From contig JAMKCH010049141.1 in NCBI GenBank assembly GCA_023653785.1, positions 1-64,000 on the forward strand: a DNA stretch of 64,000 nucleotides, written 5' to 3'. The notes below the pieces were generated by a model that did not search any database, was not told where the DNA came from, and saw only the letters and a list, made by a program, of their open reading frames with translations. Both the position numbers and the translations under genes were made by a program. Shown here one piece after another: positions 24,601-36,600 of the stretch. How positions within the stretch are numbered: the first letter of the stretch is position 1; every line of letters begins with the position of its first letter. Source of the stretch: Ophioderma brevispina. Its lineage: Eukaryota; Echinodermata; Ophiuroidea; Amphilepidida; Ophiodermatidae.

Positions 24601-27600
24601 GATAAACCCGTGATAAGGCGACGACGTCGTCAAAATCCTGTACACCAAGATTGGTGAAAATTCCGAAGTCTAAGACTAATTGCCGCTCTTGCCAGACGTA
24701 CCAAGAACACTGTGAAACGGTTAATGAACGGCGGTCACAGCCGCCGTCCAACAGTAGCAATGTCGGTCCCCGGTAAGGCAATCATGTTGTTAATGCCGAG
24801 TCTGAGACGCGCTGTGTTCACAAGAACAATTTTGCAACTCCAGGAAATGATGGGTCAATACTCAGGCCGCTAATCAACGTTTCCAATCCATGATTATGCA
24901 GGCTATGTTTGGCCATGCAGATCCAGATTGGCGGTGTGGATTATATGGAGCAAGGTTCATGCCATCTGAAATCGGCGATACCGTGAATATGGAGGATTCA
25001 ACTAGCCAATGGCTATTTTCGCTTGCGCCCGTTATGTGTTCTCGACGGTAGTTCAAACACTGGCATTGAGGACACCATGAAAGTGTCCATTACCATCTGA
25101 CAACAACACACTGAGTAAATTAACGGCAGTGACCTGTTTTTACTGGTGGACAATAGAAAGGGACCACAGTTTCTCCCGATTCGCCATCCCTGCTGATCAT
25201 GTGAACTATAGACAAAATACTTGCAGAAAGTGTTGATTACTTGCTCACCACTAAGGTTGAAGATTAACAGATCAACAAACATTGGAAAATACCTTCCACC
25301 AGCAAACAGTGGAATCATCTATGGTTCCTAAAGTAACCCATTGATATGGGATAATCTCAACTCATAACTCAAAGACAGTCTTCCGATCTTAATTCAAAGA
25401 TGTCTGACAACCATTGGTGAAAGGGTTAAGCTATTGCATGCACGATTTGAGAATCTCATGAAATGAATGAAACCTGAGCAGATGGAATGCGCTGCTCAGT
25501 CCGCTGCCAGTTTTGAGTTAATCTGCTCAGAAAAGAGAGATAAAACCGGACTTAACAAATGATACGTCCATTTGGCAAGCCAAGTGTGAAAACAACACCT
25601 CTCAAAGGCGGTGAAAGAAATGGATGAGGAACAGAAGACTGCAGGGGTCATGAGAGGAACTGAGGTCAATTCCAGCTGCGGGACAACCCTTATTTTGTGC
25701 CATGCCAAAGAACAAGTACAACTCAGCGGGTGTGTTTTTCCAGACCCCAAGCCTCACACTCATACTCAGCATTTTTTAAACCAAGAAAGGCACCAACAGA
25801 TCCCCTTGAACTTGAACTGAAGTTCAGACAGAAGGGACAGATCCGAAGTTCAGCAAAACATGCCCAAAGGAAAGAACCCGTGGCAATGAACCTCTGATCC
25901 AACGTGAAGTTCAACAGTGCAGAGGTAGGTGATAGTGTACATGTAGCACGATTCCTATATTCTAATCAAGGCATACAGTTTAAGTGAATATTTCTCCACC
26001 TACTCATATTAACACAGAAGTAGATTGTATTGGAGGTCGATTGAAGCTTTTGAAAATGAATGGAAGAATTTATCTTTCATACCGGAAAATATTTGCAATG
26101 CATAAAAGGCTATGAATTAGAATTATGATCAGCCACCAGTTCAAACACGCAACCCTTACCCATATAACCGACTTCTTTGGAAATAGCAGCAATAGATATA
26201 GAAATTGAAATCTTGTGAAAAAAGGTGTGATAGAACAAACATTTCTGAAGAGGGAGAATTCCTATCAAATATTGTTTACCGACTACAAAGGATGGGGGTT
26301 CTCGCATGATCTGGGATCTCTCGGATCTAAAGGAGCACATAGAATATCCACCATTTCAATGGAAACAACTTGAAACTCTTTAAAAACATTCATGTTTCAG
26401 GCGTCAACTGACCTCAGGGATGCGTACTACACGGTCCCAATTGCAAAACATACCCACAGGAAATACCTGAATTTTTCAACTGAAAGGCAAACTCTGGCAT
26501 TTAAACTAAACTTTCCGCTACCTAATGGACTCAGTTCTGGCCACGTTTTATTTCTAATATTCTTTAACCACCATTTCGCTACACCTCAGATAGGGGCCCC
26601 ATAGCATCCCATCCTACTCCGATGACACACGCTGGTGAACTAAATCACAGCAAACAAACTTTGGAAGCAGTTGAGCTAACAGCAAAAACCTTGTCCAATC
26701 TTTGATTATTGTTTCACCCAGAAAAGTCAATTTTTCAACCAATGCAAAAATGGTAATTTTTGGGATTTATTATTGATTCCAAAAATAGCAGGTAACGACT
26801 AACCTCTGGCAAGAAATCTGAAATTAGAACAAATTTGTTAGTACAAACAGCTGTTAAGCAGATGGATGTGCACTTTGTGATAAAAGTATGAATTTTCCAC
26901 AGATAAAGTGTGCCATATGCAAAATTTTTACGATATGTGCCCAGGTGTACCTGTCCTAATTGGCCTGAAGGCGTTGTTCAAAATGCAAAAACCCAAAAAT
27001 AGCCTAAATGACAAAGTACACTGAAAAGATGTCATTTTCAGATGGATTAGTTTGAAATTGATTGTATGTTTTGATCAATCGATCTGCTCGATTTGGTAAT
27101 GTCTTCAGTTTCCCTGAGTCCTTCATACGAGGATGCTTTTCAAAATGGCCGCCAAAATCCCAATATTCACGCCAAAGACGTAGGGCTGCTGGAGTGTCAA
27201 CTCCATCGCTAACACAATTGTCCAAAATGGTAATTTTCACATCCAGACCATGACTTCTTATGCCTGGATTCTCAATCCATCATTGCCTAGGGGAAAAAAC
27301 TCAAACCAGCTAGTGGATGTAACAGAGGCAGTGGAACATAAGGGGCAAATTCCTAGTCGTCCCCCAGGGTTGATTTGCTCTGAACCTGACAAAATACTTG
27401 ACGAAATTTTGACCAAATTTTCATTAATTTTCCAAACCTTATGTTGAAGTTGGTCCTTTTCATCATAGGGGACGTGACGCACGGGATGCATTCGTTTCCA
27501 TTGCGTTACATAGGTCCCGTTATCCCTCTAGGCCTGGATTTTTAGGGGTGTCACTTTCATATGGTCATTTGACTCATTTCTCTGTTTAACTTCACCACCA

Positions 27601-30600
27601 ATCAACATAATGAAACATATTTTTCAGTGTCATATCATAATTAGTGCACTAGTGCATGCATGGTGGTATAAAAGGCTACAAGATGTTGCCTGTGTTTAGA
27701 TGTCTATTTAGGTGCATGCATCAGTGTCATGCATTATGCATCATTAATTCAGAATGTTAGTTCAGAGAGTGGGGAATCTTTTTTGCAGCGGAGGGTGAAA
27801 ATGGTCTCCTCTTTACTGAAATAGGTCAGTGGGGGGGTTAAACTTTGTTTTTTTTTTTTTGTGTTGTGGTTGGAGAAATGAAAGTGGTCAGCTCTATGAT
27901 GATCACATTAAGTGGTATATGAGTGCACTAGTGGCTCGGGCAGCTTGATCCTAGCTTACCTAGCTATGGAACAACGATGACTCTGTCATGCAGATCAATC
28001 ATAGACCAGGCGACTTTGCTTACACAGAGCAGCAAGGTCTGCTTGGAGGCAAATGAGAAGGGTGGCACTGTCCTTGCAGATGATGGTGGCCACGCCTCAT
28101 TCAAATAGCAACTCACCCAAAATATGAAAGAATTTACAGCAATACGGAGTGCAAACCACAAACAATTTAGGTGCGTTGATATGGGTCGTCGTGGTTATTC
28201 CAACAATTCATGATATTTCGTCAAGATTTCACTTTTAACTTGTTAAACCAATGGCGACGTCTAAATTGGGGATTTCTTGTCCGCCCTCACTGTGTCCTTG
28301 TTGACATTACAGTTGCATATGACACAGTATGGCATCGGGCCTGGCAATCAAGCTTACTGTTTACAGATCATCCTGTCACACCCTTTATAGCATCAAAATT
28401 CAACTTCGTCCCACAAGCCCACGATGGCACTAAGAGACCAAGAAATGGTGTTCCACGGATCTGGCCAAGCTTTTCACTGCTTGTTTCATTTGTTCATCCA
28501 TGACCTTACAAATACAATTATCAAGGAAATGTGGTTATGTAGATGATCTCCAAGTCTTGAAAAAACACCGAGCTGGAATATATCACAAGCTTCTTCAGCA
28601 GGCCATAAACACTTTGGTAAGTACCAATACAGTGGCACATATAGTTGCGCAAATTAAAGGGTATAAACAGCCTTCATCTAAACAACCTGGACGTTCGACG
28701 TGACCTAGGTGGAGCTAGCTGTAATATTGTCCAACAACATAGACTTCATCTCCAATCACTACTAGCGGGAGTAAGCTTGACGAGGAAATAGTCCCTTTCA
28801 TCAACACCTGACAGTATTGTGGTAAAATCACTGTGCGCAGCACGTGCATCAACTATCCTTACAGGAATTAGAACACAGCACACTAATTGGTTTTGACTTC
28901 TTTGTCAGACCTCGATCTATTAAGTGGTGCCTACAACCAGTTGAGCTTCCTCTTAGTACTTGCAGGCATACTACCTATAATCTTAGAAGACAAGCTAGTC
29001 CACTACCTAGCATGGAGCTGATTAGAGGCCAAATTTCAATCCCTGCTCCCTCTGAAAGGAATTGTTTCATCTGTCCTACCAACTGAGACTATTATGCCTC
29101 CTGGTAGCCAAATAGGTTGCATGAGAAAAGGGTTTCGACATTCTTTCCTTTTTTTTATTGCTGAAGTGCACATATACATACCATGTATAGTTGTGACAAA
29201 GTTATGAGAAGGCAAGTCTCTCAAAAGAGTTAAGTGCCAAGTCGATGATTCAAAGCAACCTATCTGTTCTAAGGGCGAATTTCTTGGAAACTGATATGTC
29301 CAAACAGTGCTTGCTGGATTACTTTTTCACCGCAGGTTACCTGCTATGGAGTTCTGGATGATGTTAGCAAGTAGTCCTGCCATTGACACACTACCACTTG
29401 TGAGTGATGATCCGACATCTGACGTATTCAGCAACATACTCTTGAGATCCAATTGTCACCTGCTTTTTATGATCCTCCAGTACTTGCAGCAACTTGGCAT
29501 CTGTATCGCAAAGAAGCAAATTTTGATTTTGATAGGGCACATTTCTCTCTATTCCTATATCTTACAGCCTTTTCCTAGATTTATCTCTGTCTACACTCTA
29601 GGTTGGCTTCTTCAAGGCCAAAATGTGGAATGGGTCCTGTCTGACATCCCACCTGTTATTACAGAGATGAACACCATTCAGCTTATCTCCAAATGTCCCT
29701 CTTAATTACCTGCCATATGGAGCAAGGTCTTGCAAAATGAAAGGAATTTCTGTTCTCACATTAAGGGGTCACTTCCAAGAAGGGCATTATGCAGTGGCTT
29801 TCTCATGAAGGCTATCAAAATTCATGACCAGAACTTTCTGAATCATGTTGTTGGATATAGACGACTCTCGAACATATGTAAATTATACTCAGTGTATAAA
29901 TACAAAGTAAGATCGGCTGTCATTTTTAAAAGTGCCCTTAAGTCTACTCCTGTGCAAAAAGACACCGCTACTATTGTGCCTTTGTAAGCTTACACTGATA
30001 TGGGATGTTTCCATTTGAATACGATTTTCTAAAAACACTCCTGTATCCTTAGATTCCTTGGTCGTACAAACAAAAGGGACGAGTCCTTAACAAGGATGAC
30101 CTGTCTTGGTAATTACCGAGAAAGGTGCTTAGTTACATTCATTTGCAGTAAATGTTGACATAAATCAAGTGCTCAGATTTTGATAAGGAACGCTGATTGA
30201 ATGTTGAACCTTTTTACTACCTCCTTCATTAGGTTTGTTTTTTTTTGCTCAGGAGTAATCTTTTTGTTTATCTCAGAATGGCTCAGATGATCCTGAAATG
30301 ATAAATATCCACCAATCAACACGGTTTCACAGCTCATAAAGTGGTAAGATAATCCCTTTATTTATGATATCATGGGATTTTGGTGGCCAATTTTGGAAAG
30401 CGTCCTCTCCTGGCAAACCTGGACATCCAGAGGTTGGGCACATATCTGGAAAATGTTATCTAAGTCCATGCTCCAACTGTGGAAAATTGGGTACTTTTTA
30501 TCACAAGTGCACAATTCCTCATGATAGAGGGCTTAACAGCTGAACTATGTCAACAACTGCTAGATACATATTCACCCAGTATACCGAATTTGTGGCCACA

Positions 30601-33600
30601 GTTATAGGAAAGCTGGTGGCGGCCTTTCCAGGTGTACAGTATTGTCCTTTGCACTATAGAGCAACTTGAAAAAGAGAAGACTATACTTTGAAAAGAAATC
30701 ACAGACACTATGACAGATCAATGCAGATCTCACATGCAGCGAGGACTGAAATACACTGGTGGTTATTTATACAGCAAGCAATACATTGAAAAGGGAAACG
30801 CGGATGTATTTATTGAAAGTGATGCATCAGGATCTGGCTGGGGTGCTACAGATGGCACAACAGCAATTGGTGGTCGATGGAATGCCAATGAAATTATACA
30901 AGCACAAAACAATGAAATTAACTACCTAGAATTACTGGGACATTTTTAGGGGCGCCTACGGGCGCACCTATTAGCTTGGCTTTGGAAGCTGTTACGGCGG
31001 TCCGGTAAGTACTATATCCTATTTCTTAGAGATTGCGTGTTTACTTTTTCCGTGTTTGCGAGTACCGAAGTACACCCGACAAAAACGTTCAATTTCTCGC
31101 TAAGTTCTATAGGTTCAAACCAATTACGATACATATTCAAAACAAAACATAGTAACAGACCTTCTGATGCAAAAATCTCCATAGAACTCCTTCGTTTTCC
31201 CGAGATATTTGAGATTTAGTTCATTTGCATGCATTCTATGACGGACTGATAACGTTAATCGCTCGCGCAGTACTAATTTAGATATATCTTTTCGCAGTTT
31301 GTGACACAGACTACACACTTTCCGGACCGCCGTAGGAAACTGTAGCCAAATTGGGGATTTCTACGTTACATCACGATACATGTTACATAGCGGATGTTCC
31401 AAATATTGTGGAAAATATATGAAGAGTTGCTCTAGATTACCCGATGACCTAAAAATTAATTTCTTTCGGCAGAGATTTAATCAAGATGACGTTCTCCATT
31501 TTTCCTTGCAAAAATTTAGGAATATATTTCAAAACACTTTATAATGGTTTCCTGCATGTAATACGCCATAGTAGTAGTAGTAGTAAAGTAGATGTCCTTC
31601 TGTTTAGAGAAGCACCGTCGAAGACGTAATATATAAGCTGAGTGTCACTAATAGTTGAAACACAATGTCACAATTGGCATTAATTGCCAAGTTGGGCAAA
31701 GATAAAAAAAAAAACAATTGACATATAGTTCAATGGCACAATGGTATAGACACAATTGGCAAATAAAAATTCGTATCCAGGTCCCACTTAACCACCACAT
31801 CAAACTCTTTGGGGTAAGAAGACCTACATTACTTCGCACATTTGCAGATTTTTTTACAGTTGCTTCAATCAAATCAAGTCTGTTATGGTCGATTTTGAAA
31901 TTATACACTTTTCTTACTATAGCTTTCATTCAGCAAAAATATTAACATTTTTATTCATTTCATATCGCACAATGGCACTAGATTGCTGTCAATTGTTTAA
32001 CCTTCGACTTTTCAGCAAAGTCCAAATATATTCATACATAATAGGTATGTTCATGCACATGTACATGCATACACATACATACAACACATACTCATGACCA
32101 GGTCATACACGGTGCCGCTATTATGCAACCTACGTACACCAACAGTACATGTATTTGCTGGTACCGGCTGAATACATGCATATGCAGGTACATACATGCA
32201 GGTTCACCATAAGCACAGGTACAAACACTTTCACACATACACACATATACATACATATTCCAAATATTTTATTAGCAAACTGCAATAGGCCTATTCCAAA
32301 TATTTTATTAGCAAACTGCAATAGGCCTATATAATTATACAAAATACAGAAATGTTTCCCTCAATCAAGAACAAGCTGGCAATATGATATCGCATGTCCG
32401 ACAAATATCCTCACAAATCTACATACAAAATATTCTGCTTTATTTTTTAACTTGAAGATGGATTTACCTGCGTATGTAATTTGCATTTAACCTCATATAT
32501 ATGCATTTACCTGCATATGCATGTACCTGTGCATCTATATACACCTGCACCTGCCCGTGTACGTGCGCACAAACATGCGACACACGCACATACCGTGCAC
32601 ATATTCCTGCCATATGCCATATTACATAAGTACATGCTTATGTCCCTTATGTACCTTACATAAGCAGGTGTGTTACCTACTAATGCAAGTATGTGCGTGC
32701 ATTCCTTTGAGGTATGTTTCTATGTCCCTGAGTATGAAGGTACGTATGTCGTAAGTATGAACATGACGTGGGTATGTAGGTTATGCGTATGTTTGTGCAT
32801 AAGTATAATCACACACACAAACACACAAAAACCTATTTCAGCCTATGATTTGATTACCCACCTTCAGTTTTATAAATATACACTTTCACTATGTATTCAT
32901 TTAAAAAGACTTCACTAATAGACACAAAAAAACTCCGCAAATGTTAATTTAAGCTAGCGCTAGTATTTAATTTTTTCAAATCTTCATTTAGCAACTCATA
33001 CGTTCTTATGGTTAACATCCTGCATACTAGTATCATCCCAAATCTGTGTCCACCGCTTTTGAAAGTCTTATTTATTATGCAAAAAACAGAATAAAACACA
33101 AATTATCGCTGGCGACACACTTTTGACAACTGATTTGCATTATTTACTCCATTAAGTACATCCTGTGTAAATTTTTACGAATTTCATTGCAAGCAAATAT
33201 GATTTTTCTTCAAAATCTAGTTTTCCATGTCTTTCTATGGAGAAATGGCATCTAGAGGGTGCTATCACGTACAAATCATGACCTAGTCTGTACGCCTATA
33301 AGGCAAGATTCCCGCAGTGGATTTGCCTGATTTTTGCAGAGATAATAGCTCTTGCATGTACCTACTTATATCAGTTGTCAAAAATGTGTCCAGCCATTTT
33401 ACTTAAATCTGTTTCTAAAAATAAAGAGCATGTACATGGGGTCAACCCCTGCGTCGCCTGCCCTAAAATAGAAACACATGTCAAGATCACTTCATCCACT
33501 GTTGTCTGTTGTCATGTCTGTTATTTTTGTCAATTCAGAAAAAAAAACAACTTCACATTCCCTGTAATATCCTCATACTTTGATGGACACCTAATCAAAG

Positions 33601-36600
33601 GTGCAACATAGAATACCTCATTTGTTAATAAGGTCAAAAGCCTCATTAATTCAGGGCCTCAGACAGTAGATGTCCTTGCGAAGTCACGTTGTAAAATAAG
33701 CTGAAAATGTAACATTACCTCTTTGGAAAATATGCTATTCAATTAAAACCAAACTCCATTTATGGTTTACAAGCACACCCTAATTTGTTTCTGAAGTCAA
33801 AGGTCACTATCAAGGTGAAAGTTCATTTTAACCTATCATTGACCACAACAAAAGGGCAACTCCTCCACTCCACCCCTCATCTTGTCTTCTGACAAACAGT
33901 TTTGCAAACATAGCCTCAATAAACATCCCCACTCCTAAAAGCGGATATAACCATTTCCAATTCTTATAAAAAAGGGTTTCAACAAAGATTAACAAACAAC
34001 CAAAATATTGTAGTATATGTCCATATGTTTACACACTTAAGACATGTTTCTCTTGTATTTGGCTACAAAAATATGCTTTCCCTAATTTAATTTATTTCCC
34101 TATAATACGCTAATTTGGTATTGGCTCCTATAGATACGAAATTGCAACTTTCACCAACAACTAAACTGTTCATACTATATTTTGTATTTCAATATACCTA
34201 TTTTTATACTTATTTAAAACAATGTGTACTAAGCAAGTTGCAATAAAACTGTCAATTCACGAATTCAATCTGATATTGTGTCTACCGTTTCTTTTTTTCA
34301 TAATTATTTCCCAACCACATGACCCAAACAATACTCACTCCTTTGGCGCCCCTTTCCTTTTTAAAGGAATTTTTATTTGCACTAAAGTCATTTTGTTCTC
34401 AATCAAGAAATATTCATGTTAAGATGAGTCTTGATAACACCACAGCAGTAGCTTATATTAAGCATATGGGTGGAGTTAAATCATCCTCATGCAATGAACT
34501 TGCAAAATCTTTTTGGAATTGGTGCATTGCAAGAAACATCTGGGTGTCTGTGACACACTTGCCAGGCGTACAGAATCAGGTAGCCGATGCAAAATCAAGA
34601 AAATTTAACGACAATTTGGAGTGGATGCTTGACACAAATATTTTCAGAGAACTCTGCAAACGGTATGGTACACCAGACATCGACCTTTTTGCATCCAGGT
34701 TAAATGCACAAACTAAAAATATGTATCATGGCAACCAGATCCCGGTGCAGACGCTGTAGATGCCTTTTCCGTAGATTGGCAAAATATTTTCTTCTATGCT
34801 TTCCCCCCTTTTTGCCTTGTGGCTAAATGTCTGCAAAAAATTGACAGACAAAGCAGACGGCTTCATGATTGTACCACAATGGCCTACGCAGCCATGGTTT
34901 CCTAAATTGCTTAGCATGCTAGTGGAAGAACCAATCATACTGCCTAAAACCAAGTATCTATTAACACAACCCAACTCAAGAGGTTCACCCTTTAAATAAG
35001 CAACTCATTCTCATGTCCTTGCAAGATTATCACAGAGACCACTCAAGCTTTGGACTTCAAAACCAACTGTTGATATCACACTCTCCTCGTGGCGAGCATC
35101 ACCAGGGTGCATACCAATCTACATCAAACAATGTTGCAATTTTGGTGTGAACAGAAAATGGATCTCAGTCAAAAAAACATCTGCAAAAAGAACTGTAAAC
35201 TTTTTAACGCAAACTTTATGATAAGTTGCGATACAGCGCCATAAATATGGCACGATCAGCGCTTTCATCAATTTATTGTTTTGTCCGGATGGACATTTCA
35301 GTGGGGGGACGCATCCTCTTATTTCAAGATTTCGGTGAGGTGTCTTCAATTTAAAGCCACCCAAGCCGAGATACAGCACAGTGTGGGATGTGAAAATGTG
35401 TTTGAAATATTGACTCGTTTTATCACCCTCTCACAAGATTGGACTGAGAGATTTGACTCTGAAGACCCTTATGTTAATAGCATGATTTCAACTCGCAGCA
35501 ACAAACTTTGCATGAACTTTTAAATTGATGTCAATGGAGTCAATCTGACTCAATCACATTTATTGTCAATGATTTTGCCAAACACAATCAGACCAGGCAA
35601 TACAGGTCATCGGATTTCTAACGCGAGTACAGACGCCGGACAAGACACTTTGCTTTCCAAGTATTTGTGTTAATATTTGGCCGTCCTAAGAACCTGGAGG
35701 ACATGAGAAACAACCTTTATAAGCTCAAGAACGCATGCAAATGTTAGCAAGACACAAGCTGGCAGGTGGCTAAAATTTTTTCATGACTAAGCGGGCATCG
35801 ATACGTCCGATTCAACCTCATTCTACACGAGCATCTTCAGTTCCAAGGCAAATTCATGCCATTACCCCATTACCAGATATACTACGAGAAGCGGGATGGA
35901 AGAATGAACGCACTTTTCATCAGTTTATTACAACAGTTGGTTCACGAATGTCCGCATTGATCGTGCTATACTCAAAACTTAACTTTTGTCATAACTTGGA
36001 ATTGGACGTCAATGGAGATCGAAAGCTGACCTCAATCCACATTTATTGTCAATGATTTGCTCAAACACAGCAGACCAGGCAATACTGTCATCCGGATAGT
36101 TCTACGCGAGTACACGCCGGACAAGAAACTTTGCATTGACAAGTATTTGGTGGTGATATTTGTGCCGTACTAAGAACCGGAGCAGGACATGAGAAACAAA
36201 CTCTTATAAGCTTCAAGAAACCGCATGCAAAGGTTAAGCAAAGACACAATGGCAAGGTGGCTTTAAAGTATTCATGACTAAAGCGGGCATCGATACGTCG
36301 CGATTCAAACCTCATTTCTACCGAGGCAGCGTCAGTTCTCCAATGGCAAATTCAGCCATGACCCCATTCCCAGATATAATACGCGAAGCGGGATGGAAAA
36401 TTAACGCCGTTTCATCATCTTAACCACCCAGTGGCTTCAACCGAAGTTCGCCTTGATCGTGTCTATCTCAAAACTTACTTTGACCTCAAACCTACTGTAT
36501 TACTGTAAACTCTTGTGGGCAGGTCATTGGAATGATTAATATTTTTATATCAACTGCAATTGTGATTGCTTGTATCCCAACTTACCCAGAAATTGACTGA

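Larger units (their letters stand above)
24244..27000 (+). mobile_element. DIRS lineage 2, copy B (5' half)
   Basis: It begins with the same terminal repeat as copy A (TATCTCGTAATACGTTCGAG at 24246) and a GAGATCCCGTCCCAGCATGC block, then ORF1 and RT. The sequence stops matching after the RT thumb, near 26830-27000. The remainder of an element of the same lineage begins near 30380, so the two are probably one element split by an insertion. Confidence 0.8.
30949..34360. mobile_element. Nested insertion inside DIRS copy C RNase H
   Basis: The coding sequence breaks after LELLG and resumes with FLFALKSF. AGGGGCGCC at 30948-30956 and its inverse GGCGCCCCT at about 34343-34351 lie near the two ends, and ATTTTTA occurs on both sides, suggesting a transposon with short inverted repeats. 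Contents are non-coding: foldback elements at 30974-31355 and 33110-33396, CATA-rich DNA at 32030-32830 and a GTGTCGCCTGCC-family fragment from 33449. No transposase was seen. Confidence 0.6.

Noticed and set aside
32030..32830. Regular CATA words suggesting an array such as CRISPR
   Set aside because: No constant repeat with unique spacers; it is simple-sequence DNA in a eukaryote.
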